From: CBDDIP01 sp965279405 | GTDB lineage: Bacteria > Actinomycetota > Acidimicrobiia > Acidimicrobiales > Ilumatobacteraceae | Assembly: GCA_965279405.1 (NCBI GenBank) | Contig: OZ257157.1 | Span: forward strand, 1,178,001 to 1,242,000 | Reading direction: 5' to 3' | DNA length: 64,000 bases | Shown: positions 44,287 to 53,464 of the stretch, piece after piece | Position numbering within the stretch: position 1 is the stretch's first letter | Layout of the letters: every line of letters starts with the position of its first letter | The notes under the pieces: model-generated | Databases searched by the model: none | What the model saw: only the letters and a program-made list of their open reading frames with translations | What the model was told of the DNA's origin: nothing | Made by a program: the position numbers and the translations under genes

Positions 44287-44607
44287 TCAACCCTTCAACT
44301 CGGCGAGGTCGTCGGTGGTCGCGTTCGGCTTGCGTCGCAGGATGGCGACGATGATCCCGAGGCCGACCACCACTTCGGCGGCGGCCACGACGAGCACGAA
44401 GAACACGATCGTCTCGCCACCGATGTCGCCGAAGCGCTTGGCGAAGGCGACGAACGTCAGGTTCACCGCGTTGAGCATCAGCTCGACGCACATGAACAGC
44501 ACCAGCGGGTTGCGGCGCACCATCACACCGACCATGCCGATGACGAACAGCAGCGCGGCCAGCACGAGGTACCACTCGGTGCCGGGCCCGGTCCCTGCGG
44601 CGATCAC
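44287..44607 (-). CDS. nuoK: Complex I subunit NuoK (locus 2)
   Basis: A 106-residue three-helix subunit with both conserved helix glutamates (CVELMLNAVNLTFVAFAKR and AAAEVVVGLGIIVAILRRK). It overlaps the nuoJ stop by 4 bp. Slightly longer than locus 1 NuoK at the N-terminus. Confidence 0.95.
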   Translation of the reverse strand: MIAAGTGPGTEWYLVLAALLFVIGMVGVMVRRNPLVLFMCVELMLNAVNLTFVAFAKRFGDIGGETIVFFVLVVAAAEVVVGLGIIVAILRRKPNATTDDLAELKG

Positions 44608-45161
44608 TTCGCGTCTCCCTGCGGTCCAGCGGTCTTCGGGGCGCCGCCGCGGCTCGGCTTGCGGGCCAGCAGCACGGTGCCGACGACGGCGATCACGAGC
44701 AGCACGGAGGTGAGCTCGAAGGCCAGCACGTGATCGCTGAACAGGTTGCGCGCCAGCAGGCGGATGTTCGAGTCGTGATCGAGCGGGTTGCCCTCACCCT
44801 CGCCGCGGCGCAGGTGCTTGTAGGTCTTGAGGATCGCGGTGATGACGATGGCGCCGACGCCGAGACCGGTGATCCCGGCCAACGGGCGCTGGATCTTGAA
44901 CGGCTCGATGTCCAGGTTCTCGGCGCGGTCGACGCCCAGCAGCATGATCACGAACAGGAAGAGCACGACGATCGCGCCGGCGTAGACGATCACCTGCACG
45001 GCGGCGAGGAACTGCGCGTCGAGCGAGATGAACAGCACGGCGATGCCGAACAACGTCAGCACGAGGCTCAGCGCGGCGTGCACCGGATGCGTGCGCAGCA
45101 CGACGCCGACCGCGCCGACGAGCACCATCACCGAGGCGGCGAAGAAGACGAACCACTGCAT
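44604..45161 (-). CDS. nuoJ: Complex I subunit NuoJ (locus 2)
   Basis: A 185-residue five-helix membrane subunit; ATG at 45161 overlaps the nuoI stop by 1 bp. Typical HPVHAALSLVLTLFGIAVLFISLDAQFLAAVQVIVYAGAIVVLFLFVIML is present, including the helix-3 region important for coupling. The C-terminal tail is basic and proline-rich. Confidence 0.95.
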   Translation of the reverse strand: MQWFVFFAASVMVLVGAVGVVLRTHPVHAALSLVLTLFGIAVLFISLDAQFLAAVQVIVYAGAIVVLFLFVIMLLGVDRAENLDIEPFKIQRPLAGITGLGVGAIVITAILKTYKHLRRGEGEGNPLDHDSNIRLLARNLFSDHVLAFELTSVLLVIAVVGTVLLARKPSRGGAPKTAGPQGDAK

Positions 45162-45832
45162 CAGTGCGCGTCTCCACGGGACACGGTGCGGCTCGTCTTC
45201 ACCGGGTCGGCAGGCGTCTCCGGCTTGCGCACGCCGTAGCCGAGCTCTCCGCTCCAACCGACCTCGCCGACGAACGCCGCGTCACCGGACGGCGCGGTGG
45301 CGCGCATCCAACCACTGGTGTTCAGGTCGTCGCCTTCGCGCCAGTCCTCCCACGGCAGCTGCTTGGGCTTGCCGTCGTCGGACACCACCAGCTCCGCCTT
45401 CGTGTAGATGGCGTCCTTGCGGTTGGTGAAGCTGAACTCGAACAGCTTGCTCTCGGTGATCGCCTCGGTCGGGCAGGCCTCCACGCAGAGATCGCAGTGG
45501 ATGCAGCGCAGGTAGTTGATCTCGTAGACGAAGCCGAAGCGCTCGCCCGGCGACGTCGGCTCCTGCGGGTCGTTGTCGGCGCCGCGCACGTAGATGCACT
45601 TCGCCGGGCAGACGCCCGCGCACAGCTCGCAGCCGATGCACTTCTCCATGCCGTCCTCGTACCGGTTGAGGACGTGACGGCCGTGCAGACGCTCGGGCTT
45701 GTCGATCTTCTCGTCGTCGGCGAAGTTGCCCTTCTTCGCGGCGCGACCACCTGAGTAGGGCGTGGTGACGCGCTGGCCACCGAACAGTCGGTGCTGGCGC
45801 AACGTGATCAGGAACCCATCGAGCAGACCCAT
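45161..45832 (-). CDS. nuoI: Complex I iron-sulfur subunit NuoI (locus 2)
   Basis: A 223-residue subunit from ATG at 45832, overlapping nuoH by 1 bp. Two 4Fe-4S motifs are seen, CIGCELCAGVCP and CIHCDLCVEACP. The C-terminal extension of about 50 residues (LPWEDWREGDDLNTSGWMRA onward) is longer than in most bacteria and longer than in locus 1. Confidence 0.95.
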   Translation of the reverse strand: MGLLDGFLITLRQHRLFGGQRVTTPYSGGRAAKKGNFADDEKIDKPERLHGRHVLNRYEDGMEKCIGCELCAGVCPAKCIYVRGADNDPQEPTSPGERFGFVYEINYLRCIHCDLCVEACPTEAITESKLFEFSFTNRKDAIYTKAELVVSDDGKPKQLPWEDWREGDDLNTSGWMRATAPSGDAAFVGEVGWSGELGYGVRKPETPADPVKTSRTVSRGDAH

Positions 45833-47055
45833 CAGAACATCGCCCCCTCTCGTTCTCGGTTGCGCATGCTGACCTTGTTGGCGACGCCGAGCAAGGTGGC
45901 GAAGCCGATGAGCACGACGAGGCTGATACCACCGAAGAGCCACACGTTCCAGCCCTCGTCGGTGCGCACGCGGAACGCGGCGAGCAGCATGAACCACGCC
46001 AGCGACGCCGGGATCAGCAGCTTCCAGCCGAGGTTCATCAACTGGTCGTAGCGCAGCCGCGGCAGCGTGGCGCGGAACCACACGTAGACGTAGAGGAACA
46101 CGATCAGCTTGAGGAAGAACCAGATCGTGCCGCTGAAGGCGCCGAGGCCGAGGTTGCCGTCCCAGTCGAAGTTGCCGATGTGGATGGCGACCGGCTGCGG
46201 GCCGCCGAAGAACAACGTGACGATCACGCCGCTCATCGTGATCGTGTTCATGAACTCGGCCAGGAAGAACAGGGCGAAGCGGATGCTGGAGTACTCGGTG
46301 TTGAACCCACCGACGAGCTCCTGCTCGGCTTCGACGAGGTCGAACGGCGGCCGGTTGAGCTCGGCCGTGGCAGCGATCATGAAGATGATGAACGGCAGCA
46401 CGCCGGTGGCGACGACGTGCCAGTTGCGCACGCCGTCCTGGGCCACGACGATGCCGTGGGTGCTGAGCGTGCCGGAGATGAGGATCACGCCGGCGACGCT
46501 GAGGCCGAGCGCCGCCTCGTAGCTGACCATCTGCGCCGAGGCGCGCACCGAACCGAGGAGCGGGTACTTCGAACCCGAGCTCCAGCCGGCGAGCATGATC
46601 CCGTAGACCGCGATCGAGCTCAACGCGAGCAGCAGCAGCACGCCGATCGACGGGTCGGCCAGCTGTGCGAACGTGCGGTGCCCGAAGATCGTGAACGAGC
46701 CGTCGCGGCCACCGTGGAAGTCGCCGGCGAGCGGGATGACGCTCCACACGAGGAACGCCGGCACGAAGGCGAGGTACGGCGCCAACTTGAACACGAAGCG
46801 GTTGCTGCGCTCGGGGATCAGGTCTTCCTTGAAGAACAGCTTGATGCCGTCGGCCAGGGTCTGCAGGATGCCCCACGGACCGGCCTTGTTCGGCCCGATG
46901 CGGTTCTGCATGCCGGAGATGGCCTTGCGCTCGAACCAGACCATCAGCATCGTGCCGACGAGGCCGAGCACGAAGATGACGATCACCTTCAGCAGCACGA
47001 TCAGCACGTCGCCGAGCGTGAGGTGGCCGATCAGGATCGGGTCGAGGGCGATCAT
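45832..47055 (-). CDS. nuoH: Complex I subunit NuoH (locus 2)
   Basis: A 407-residue quinone-chamber subunit from ATG at 47055, overlapping the nuoG stop by 4 bp. The canonical first loop VWFERKAISGMQNRIGPNKAG is intact, as are IADGIKLF-like LADGIKLFFKED and RPPFDLVEAEQELVGGFNTEYS. This gives a direct in-genome contrast to the altered locus 1 NuoH. A C-terminal extra helix accounts for the length above 350. Confidence 0.95.
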   Translation of the reverse strand: MIALDPILIGHLTLGDVLIVLLKVIVIFVLGLVGTMLMVWFERKAISGMQNRIGPNKAGPWGILQTLADGIKLFFKEDLIPERSNRFVFKLAPYLAFVPAFLVWSVIPLAGDFHGGRDGSFTIFGHRTFAQLADPSIGVLLLLALSSIAVYGIMLAGWSSGSKYPLLGSVRASAQMVSYEAALGLSVAGVILISGTLSTHGIVVAQDGVRNWHVVATGVLPFIIFMIAATAELNRPPFDLVEAEQELVGGFNTEYSSIRFALFFLAEFMNTITMSGVIVTLFFGGPQPVAIHIGNFDWDGNLGLGAFSGTIWFFLKLIVFLYVYVWFRATLPRLRYDQLMNLGWKLLIPASLAWFMLLAAFRVRTDEGWNVWLFGGISLVVLIGFATLLGVANKVSMRNREREGAMF

Positions 47056-49442
47056 CGGAAGTTCTCGATCCGCACGTCGATCACCGGCGCGCTCGCGTCG
47101 ATGAGGTCGCCGATGTTCGTGCCGCCCTGGTTGAACGGCACCCATGCCGTGCCGCGCAGCACCGTGTCGTCGGCAACGGTCGTCAGCACGACGCTGGCGC
47201 GCGAGGTGCTGATCTTCACGTCGGTGCCGTCGGCCGCGCCGCCGACGCGCTCGATGTCGAGCGGGTGGAGGTGCACCATCGTGCGGCCGGCGAGGTGTGC
47301 CAACGACGGCGACTTCTGCGTGCCGACCGCGTTGTCGTACAGCTTGCGAGTGACCACGAGACGGAAGTCGTAGCTGTTGCGCTCCGAGATCACCGCATCG
47401 GCGCGCGACGGCAACGACACCGACGGCAGCGTCGCCAGCACGCCATCACGGTTCGAGGCGAGCGCCTCGGCGGTGACGGGCTCGTAGCTGTCCACGGTCT
47501 CGGCGATCGCTGCGGTCACGTCGCCGACCTTGGCGAAGCCGAGATCGGCGCCCAGCTCCAGCGCCAGTTCTGCGGCGATCATCCAGTCCGGACGGCTCGT
47601 GCCGCGCGGCGTGACCTTCTGCGACAGCGTGGACACGCGGCCCTCGAGGTTCGTGGTGGTGCCGCTCTTCTCGCCGTATGCGGCGGCAGCGAGCACGACG
47701 TTGGCGTTCTGGTTCGAGTCGTTGAGGAACGTGTCGACGGAGACGATCCGCGCCGCGCCGGCCAACCCGCGCCGGGCGAGGTCGGTGTCCGGGACGTCGT
47801 TGAGCGGATCGGTGCCGAGCAGGATCAGCAGCTCGATCTTTCCCGAGGCAGCAGCCTCGAGGATCCCTGCCGCCGCGAGGCCACCTTCGCCCGGACGCAA
47901 GCCGAGCTGCAGCGCGCCGACGACGTTGCCGCGACGAGTCGCCGGCAGCACCTTGGCCTCGGGCACCGCGGCGAGCAGATCGCGCAGCGCATCGACGGTG
48001 GCCTGCCAGGTCTCGGCCAGGTTGGCCTTGCCGGCGACGATGACGACCTTGCCCTTCGCCAGCTGCGCGGCGATGTCGGCGTCGGCGAGCGCGGACTTCA
48101 CCGCGGCCACCTGAGTTCCCGGCTCGTAGCCGATGCTGCGCCACGCGTACTTGGTCAGCCCGCTCTGCTTCGGCGTGAACTCGAGGATCCGGCTGCGCCG
48201 CTTCTCCGCTGCGTCGCGCAGGCGGAGGTAGAGCACCGGCAGCTCTTCCTTCAGGTCCGGACCGAGGAGGATGATCGTCGTCGCGTTGGCCGCTTCGTCG
48301 ATGGTCGCTCGTGGCAACCCGAGCACGCCGACGTGCAAGCCGTCGAGCAGCTGCGAGTAGACGTTCGGCGTGCCGATCACGTCGTGCGCGAGGCGGGCCC
48401 AGGCGAAGGCGTCCTCGTTGGTGCCACGCGCACCGCCGAGCACGGCGATGCTGCTCGGCCCACCGGCGGCCAGCGCGTCTTCGATCAGCTGCTTCGTGGT
48501 GGCCAGCGCGCCGTTCCACGACGTCGGCACGAAGCCGTCCTCGGTGCGCACCAGCGGGGCGCCGAGGCGCTCGTCGCTGTTGACGGCTTCGAAGTTGAAG
48601 CGGCCGCGGTCGCACAGCCAACCCCAGTTGACCGGATCGCTGTCGACGCCCTGGTAGCGCAGCAGCTCGTCGCGGCTGCTCTGCACCACGGTGCGGCAAC
48701 CGACCGCGCACGTCGTGCACGTGCTCTCGGTCTGGTCGAGGTCCCAGGGGCGGGCCTTGAAGCGGTACGGCTTGGCCGTCAGCGCGCCCACCGGGCAGAT
48801 CTGCACGGTGTTGCCGCTGAAGTAGCTGGCGAACGGCTCGTCGGGGAACGTGTTCACCTGCGTGTTGTTGCCGCGGTTGGTGAAGTGGATCAGCTTGTCG
48901 CCGGCCACCTCGTCGGCGAAGCGGGTGCAGCGGTCGCAGAGGATGCAGCGCTCGCGGTCGAGGAAGACGAGGTCGCTGATCGGGATCGGCTTCTCGTAGT
49001 GCCGCTTCTCCTCGACGTAACGGCTCTCGCCCGGGCCGTGGCTGAACGCCTGGTCCTGCAGCGGGCACTCGCCACCCTTGTCGCACACCGGGCAGTCCAG
49101 CGGGTGGTTGGCCAGCAGCAGCTCGAGCACGCCCTCCTGGGCTCGCTTCACCGTTTCCGTCTCGGTGTGCACGACCTGGTTCTCGGCGACGGGGGTCATG
49201 CAGCTGACGACCATCATCGGTCCACGAGGACCTTCGACCTCGACCAGGCACTGGCGGCACATGCCGACCGGCGTCATGCGCGGGTGGTAGCAGAAGCGCG
49301 GCACGTACGTGCCGGCGTCCTCGCACGCGTCGATGACGAGCTGGCCGGGCTGGGCCTCGAACGGACGCCCGTCGACCGTGATCGAGATCGTCGTCTTCTT
49401 CGGCGCTTCGACTTCCGCGTCGCCGGTCGTCGTGTCAGACAT
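47052..49442 (-). CDS. nuoG: Complex I iron-sulfur subunit NuoG (locus 2)
   Basis: A 796-residue NADH-module subunit. N-terminal 2Fe-2S region: CEDAGTYVPRFCYHPRMTPVGMCRQC. Then the His-ligated 4Fe-4S site with HPLDCPVCDKGGECPLQ, and a further 4Fe-4S set in RCILCDRCTRF. CTTCAVGCRTVV with a distant LCDRGR matches the off-pathway cluster N7, which only some bacteria keep. The C-terminal half is molybdopterin-oxidoreductase-like without cofactor. It overlaps nuoF by 8 bp. Confidence 0.95.
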   Translation of the reverse strand: MSDTTTGDAEVEAPKKTTISITVDGRPFEAQPGQLVIDACEDAGTYVPRFCYHPRMTPVGMCRQCLVEVEGPRGPMMVVSCMTPVAENQVVHTETETVKRAQEGVLELLLANHPLDCPVCDKGGECPLQDQAFSHGPGESRYVEEKRHYEKPIPISDLVFLDRERCILCDRCTRFADEVAGDKLIHFTNRGNNTQVNTFPDEPFASYFSGNTVQICPVGALTAKPYRFKARPWDLDQTESTCTTCAVGCRTVVQSSRDELLRYQGVDSDPVNWGWLCDRGRFNFEAVNSDERLGAPLVRTEDGFVPTSWNGALATTKQLIEDALAAGGPSSIAVLGGARGTNEDAFAWARLAHDVIGTPNVYSQLLDGLHVGVLGLPRATIDEAANATTIILLGPDLKEELPVLYLRLRDAAEKRRSRILEFTPKQSGLTKYAWRSIGYEPGTQVAAVKSALADADIAAQLAKGKVVIVAGKANLAETWQATVDALRDLLAAVPEAKVLPATRRGNVVGALQLGLRPGEGGLAAAGILEAAASGKIELLILLGTDPLNDVPDTDLARRGLAGAARIVSVDTFLNDSNQNANVVLAAAAYGEKSGTTTNLEGRVSTLSQKVTPRGTSRPDWMIAAELALELGADLGFAKVGDVTAAIAETVDSYEPVTAEALASNRDGVLATLPSVSLPSRADAVISERNSYDFRLVVTRKLYDNAVGTQKSPSLAHLAGRTMVHLHPLDIERVGGAADGTDVKISTSRASVVLTTVADDTVLRGTAWVPFNQGGTNIGDLIDASAPVIDVRIENFR

Positions 49443-50835
49443 AGATCCGTGCTCCGTGGTGCACGCCGTGGATCGGCAGGTGCTCGACGCCGGCGATCGG
49501 GCGGCCGTGCTCGATGTAGTGCTCGAACTCGTGGCGGAAGCGCTTCACGGCCGAGGCGATCGGGCTGACGGCCGACGGGCCGAGCGGGCAGATGGTGGTC
49601 TGGCGCGGCGGCCAGGCCATGCCAGGGCTGATGCTCTCGCTGACGTCGCACAGCAGATCGATGTCCTCGGGGCGGCCGGTGCCGCTGAGGATGCGCTTGA
49701 GGATCCGGTCGAGCCACGTCGTGCCTTCGCGGCACGGCGTGCACTTGCCGCAGCTCTCCTTGGCGAAGAAGTGCACCACGTTCCAGCAGGCGGCCACCAT
49801 GTCGGTGGTGTCGTCCATGACGACGATCGCGCCGGACCCGAGCATGGACCCACTCTTGTCGATCGTGGGCTTGTCGAGCGGGAGATCGAGGTGCTCGTCG
49901 AAGAACCACATCGCGCTGGCCCCGCCGGGGATGAACGCCTTCACCGAACGGCCCTGGCGAACACCGCCGCAGTACTCGGGCGCCTCGAACAGCATGCGGA
50001 ACGTGGTGATCCCGTTCGGCACCTCGAACACCCCGGGGTGCTCGACGTGACCGCTCACCGCGAACAGGCGCATGCCCGTGCTCGTCGGCGCGCCGAGCTC
50101 CTTGAACGACTGACCGCTCTCGTTGACGATCCACGGGAGGTTGCTCAGCGTCTCGACGTTGTTGACGATCGTCGGCTGCATGTACAGGCCCTTGCTGGCC
50201 GGGAAGAACGGCGGCTTCAGGCGCGGCATGCCGCGCTCGCCCTCGAGGCTCTCGATCAGCGCCGTCTCCTCGCCGACGATGTACGCGCCGGCGCCCCACG
50301 TCAGCACGATGTCGACGGAGAAGTCGGTGCCGAGGATGTTCTTGCCGACGAGCTTGTTGGCGTACGCGTCGTTGAGCGCCTGCGCCAGTCGCTCCTGCGC
50401 CAACGCCATCTCACCGCGCACGTAGAGGAAGGCCTGCGCCGCGTTCACCGCGAAGGCGGCGATGACGATGCCTTCGATCAGCTGGTGCGGATCGAGCTCC
50501 ATCAGCTTGCGGTCCTTGTAGGTGCCGGGCTCGCTCTCGTCGCCGTTGATGACGAGGTAGCGCGGGAACACCGTCGGCGGCAGGAAGCCCCACTTGGTGC
50601 CGGCCGGGAAGCCGGCGCCGCCGCGGCCCTGCATCTCGCTGGCCTTCACCTCGTCGTGCACCTGCTGGGGCGTCATCGACGTGAGGACCTTGCGCAGCGC
50701 GACGTAGCCACCGGTGCGGACGTAGCCGTCGTAGGTGTACCCGTCGGCCTGATCGAAGCGCGACGTGATCAACTTCGGCCCCGTCGGCACGAGGCCGGGC
50801 ACCAAGTAGCTCTGTGGGGTCGGTGTGTCGGTCAT
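49435..50835 (-). CDS. nuoF: Complex I NADH-binding subunit NuoF (locus 2)
   Basis: A 466-residue flavoprotein subunit that oxidises NADH. FMN/NADH motifs are GRGGAGFPAGTKWGF (near residue 68) and GAGAYIVGEETALIESLEG; cluster N3 ligands are in ESCGKCTPCREGTTW (about 354-368). Full length. Unlike its neighbours it does not overlap the preceding gene: 127 bp separate it from nuoE, and that gap contains a repeat insertion flanked by copies of the nuoE/nuoF junction. Confidence 0.96.
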   Translation of the reverse strand: MTDTPTPQSYLVPGLVPTGPKLITSRFDQADGYTYDGYVRTGGYVALRKVLTSMTPQQVHDEVKASEMQGRGGAGFPAGTKWGFLPPTVFPRYLVINGDESEPGTYKDRKLMELDPHQLIEGIVIAAFAVNAAQAFLYVRGEMALAQERLAQALNDAYANKLVGKNILGTDFSVDIVLTWGAGAYIVGEETALIESLEGERGMPRLKPPFFPASKGLYMQPTIVNNVETLSNLPWIVNESGQSFKELGAPTSTGMRLFAVSGHVEHPGVFEVPNGITTFRMLFEAPEYCGGVRQGRSVKAFIPGGASAMWFFDEHLDLPLDKPTIDKSGSMLGSGAIVVMDDTTDMVAACWNVVHFFAKESCGKCTPCREGTTWLDRILKRILSGTGRPEDIDLLCDVSESISPGMAWPPRQTTICPLGPSAVSPIASAVKRFRHEFEHYIEHGRPIAGVEHLPIHGVHHGARIYV

Positions 50836-50974
50836 CGAGCATCCCGTTCAGAGATGGCCTTCGGCCTGCCGTGTTCGCTGCCTCCGCAAGCTTCGGCGCT
50901 CACCATGGCTCGCGGCTGCGGAACGCGACCTGACACTGCGACGACCTCCTCGATCCACCCGTTCATCGAGCATC
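50832..50974. repeat. Repeat insertion with duplicated nuoE/nuoF junction
   Basis: TCATCGAGCATC occurs at 50832-50843 (nuoF start region) and again at 50963-50974 (nuoE stop region). Between them lie 119 bp holding a degenerate copy of the dispersed repeat (core CTGCCGTGTTCGCTGC, 50856-50904). CCCGTTCA is also duplicated at 50843-50850 and 50958-50965. On the reverse strand the 12-mer is GATGCTCGATGA, containing both the nuoE stop and the nuoF start. Confidence 0.8.
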
Positions 50975-51550
50975 GACCTGTTCTTGGGCTTGCTTGCCGG
51001 TGTTGGCCCAGTTCTCGGGGGTGCGCTGGCGGACGCGGGCGAGGGTGCCGTGCGCCGGGAACTCGTCGCGCGAGCGCTCGTTGCGCAGGTCGTCGATCAG
51101 CTGATCGGCGTCGGCACCGGTGACCGTGTAGCGGTAGCGGTAGTTCACGCTGAGGGCCGGGGCCTCGGTGCATGCGGCGATGCACTCGACGCTCTCCACG
51201 GTGAACACGCCGTCGGCTGTCGTGCCGCCGGACTTCACGCCCAGCGACTCCTCGATGTGCTCGAGCAACTGCCATGCACCGAGCAGGTGGCAGGAGATGC
51301 CGGTGCACACGTTGATGCAGTACGTGCCGACCGGCTCGAACTTGAACATCTCGTAGAACGTGGCCGTGCCGTAGACCTCGGCGCTGGTGATGCCGAGCAG
51401 CTCGGCGATGTGCGCCATCGCATCCTCGGCGACGTAGCCGTCCTGCTCCTGCGCGAGGTGCAGCAACGAGATCAGCGCGCTCTTCGAACGCGGGAAGCGC
51501 CCGATGATCTCGCGAGCGATCGTGACGTTGGCATCAATGAGACGAGCCAC
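50963..51550 (-). CDS. nuoE: Complex I subunit NuoE (locus 2)
   Basis: A 195-residue 24-kDa-type subunit from GTG at 51550, overlapping the nuoD TAG by 1 bp. The thioredoxin-like fold carries cluster N1a, with ligands in CTGISCHLLGA and CIAACTEAPA. It partners NuoF in the NADH module. The C-terminus has a hydrophilic tail (TPENWANTGKQAQEQVDAR); its last codons contain the 12-bp sequence duplicated at the nuoF start. Confidence 0.95.
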   Translation of the reverse strand: MARLIDANVTIAREIIGRFPRSKSALISLLHLAQEQDGYVAEDAMAHIAELLGITSAEVYGTATFYEMFKFEPVGTYCINVCTGISCHLLGAWQLLEHIEESLGVKSGGTTADGVFTVESVECIAACTEAPALSVNYRYRYTVTGADADQLIDDLRNERSRDEFPAHGTLARVRQRTPENWANTGKQAQEQVDAR

Positions 51551-52905
51551 TAGCGATCCACCTCTCCGAGCACAGGGTCCACCGACGAGATGATGGCCAC
51601 CGCATCGGCGACCAGGCCACCGCGCATCATGTGCGGCAGTGCCTGGATGTTGACGAACGATGGCGCCCGCACGTGCATGCGGTACGGCGTCGCCGATCCG
51701 TCGCTGGCGATGTAGCACCCGATCTCACCGCGCGGGCTCTCGATCGCCACGTACACCTCGCCCTCGGGCACCTTGAAGCCCTCGGTGAAGATCTTGAAGT
51801 GGTGGATCAACGCCTCCATCGACTCGTCGATGCGCGCTCGCGGCGGCGGCGTGACCTTCTTGTTCTGGATGCGGTAGTCGCCCGTGGGCATCCGATCGAG
51901 GATCTGACGGACGATGCGCATGCTCTCGCGCACCTCGTTGAGCCGGATGGCGTAGCGATCGAAGGCATCGCCGTAGGAGCCGACGATGACGTCGAACTCC
52001 ATCTCGTCGTAGTGCAGGTACGGCTGGTCGCGGCGAAGGTCCCACGCCAGGCCGGTGCTGCGCAGGATCGGCCCGGTGCAACCGAGCGCAACGGCTTCCT
52101 GCTCGGTGATCACGCCGACGCCCTGCAGGCGGTCGCGCCAGATCGGCTGACCGGTCATCAGCACGTCGTACTCCTCGAGCCGCGGCTCGATGGTGTCGAG
52201 CAGGAACAGCACGTCGTCGCGCCACCCCTCCGGCAGATCGGCAGCGACGCCGCCGGGCCGGATGAAGTTGTGGTTCATCCGCAGGCCGGTGACCTTCTGG
52301 AAGAAGCGCAGCACCTCTTCACGCTCGCGCCAGCCGTAGATCATCATGCTGACCGCGCCGATGTCCATGCCGTTCGTCGCCAGGAAGAGCAGGTGGCTGC
52401 TCATCCGGTTGAGCTCGCTGAGCAGCATGCGCATCCACACGGCGCGCTCGGGGATGTCGCCCTCGATGCCGAGCAGCTTCTCGGTGGCCATCGAGAACAC
52501 GAGCTCGTTGTTCAACGGGCTGACGTAGTCCATGCGCGTCACGTTGGTGCCGCCCTGCATGTACGTCAGCGCCTCACCCGTCTTCTCCATCCCGGTGTGC
52601 AGGTAGCCGATGATCGGCTTGCAGCGCAGCACGGTCTCGCCCTGGAGCTCCAGCATCAACCGCAGCACGCCGTGCGTGCTCGGGTGCTGGGGCCCCATGT
52701 TGATGATCATCGTCTGGTCTTCCGACGGATCGACCGGGATGTCGCCGAGCTTGGCCGCCTCGGCCTCGCTCATCCGCAGCACCGACCCGACCTCGCGCAG
52801 CAGTTCGCGCGCGGTCAGCTCGCTGCGCGGCTTGAGCCCCTGCTCCGGCTCGTTGCCCTCTCGGATGGTCTCGACGATCGGGGTGCTCACGAGTTCGCCG
52901 TCCAT
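51550..52905 (-). CDS. nuoD: Complex I catalytic subunit NuoD (locus 2)
   Basis: A 451-residue quinone-site subunit. GPQHPSTHGVLRL is present, and the quinone tyrosine is conserved in RMDYVSPLNNELVF (Tyr 127). GGVAADLPEGW and RSTGLAWDLRRDQPY follow, ending LGEVDR. ATG at 52905 is assigned, but GTG at 52890 is the better ancestral start: it lies in a 17-bp sequence duplicated from the nuoC end, where stop and start would have overlapped. Confidence 0.94.
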   Translation of the reverse strand: MDGELVSTPIVETIREGNEPEQGLKPRSELTARELLREVGSVLRMSEAEAAKLGDIPVDPSEDQTMIINMGPQHPSTHGVLRLMLELQGETVLRCKPIIGYLHTGMEKTGEALTYMQGGTNVTRMDYVSPLNNELVFSMATEKLLGIEGDIPERAVWMRMLLSELNRMSSHLLFLATNGMDIGAVSMMIYGWREREEVLRFFQKVTGLRMNHNFIRPGGVAADLPEGWRDDVLFLLDTIEPRLEEYDVLMTGQPIWRDRLQGVGVITEQEAVALGCTGPILRSTGLAWDLRRDQPYLHYDEMEFDVIVGSYGDAFDRYAIRLNEVRESMRIVRQILDRMPTGDYRIQNKKVTPPPRARIDESMEALIHHFKIFTEGFKVPEGEVYVAIESPRGEIGCYIASDGSATPYRMHVRAPSFVNIQALPHMMRGGLVADAVAIISSVDPVLGEVDR

Positions 52906-52955
52906 CTCGGGCTCGCTGCGCTCGCCTGTCGTGCTCCAGTGCTCACGAGTTGGCC
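52883..52955. repeat. Repeat insertion with duplicated nuoC/nuoD junction
   Basis: GTGCTCACGAGTTCGCC at 52883-52899 and GTGCTCACGAGTTGGCC at 52939-52955 agree in 16 of 17 positions. The 39 bp between contain a fragment of the dispersed repeat (TCGCTGCGCTCGCCTGTCGT). On the reverse strand the duplicated sequence carries the nuoC stop (TCGTGA) and a potential nuoD start (GTGAGCACC). Confidence 0.82.
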
Positions 52956-53461
52956 TCCTTGAACTGCACGGGGATGCGACCTTGGTCGTAGTCCTTGCGC
53001 AGGGGGTGGCCGTCCCAGTCCTCGGGCATCAGGATGCGCGTCAGGTCGGGGTGGTCGGTGAACGTGATGCCGAACATGTCGTAGGCCTCGCGCTCCATCG
53101 CCTCGGTACCGGGGTAGAGGTCGAAGAGCGAGGCGATGCTCGGGTCGTCGGCGGGCACCTGCACGCGGATGCGGATCCGCTTGCGGTCCTGCAGCGACAG
53201 CAGGTTGACGACCACCTCGAAGCGCTCGCCGGTGACGCCATCGGCGACGGAGCGCTGCGGGAAGGTGAGGTAGTCGACCGCGGTCAGGTCGCTGCACATC
53301 GCATAGCCCTCGTCGAGCAACGTGCGCACGAGCTTGACGTACTGGTCGCGGCTCGGGTGCACCACCGTCTGGCCGCGGCTGTCGCTGAGCGGGCAGCCGT
53401 GCAGCGTCGGCGGCGGTTCAGGCGCGGCGGGCTGGGTGTCGGTGGCGGGCGCGTCGCTCAT
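52943..53461 (-). CDS. nuoC: Complex I subunit NuoC (locus 2)
   Basis: A 172-residue subunit with MEREAYDMFGITFTDHPDLTRILMPEDWDGHPLRKDY near the end, the family signature. The N-terminus is Pro/Ala-rich. It starts 3 bp after nuoB. Shorter than locus 1 NuoC by 52 residues, mainly at the N-terminus and in the middle. Confidence 0.94.
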   Translation of the reverse strand: MSDAPATDTQPAAPEPPPTLHGCPLSDSRGQTVVHPSRDQYVKLVRTLLDEGYAMCSDLTAVDYLTFPQRSVADGVTGERFEVVVNLLSLQDRKRIRIRVQVPADDPSIASLFDLYPGTEAMEREAYDMFGITFTDHPDLTRILMPEDWDGHPLRKDYDQGRIPVQFKEANS

Positions 53462-53464
53462 CGG

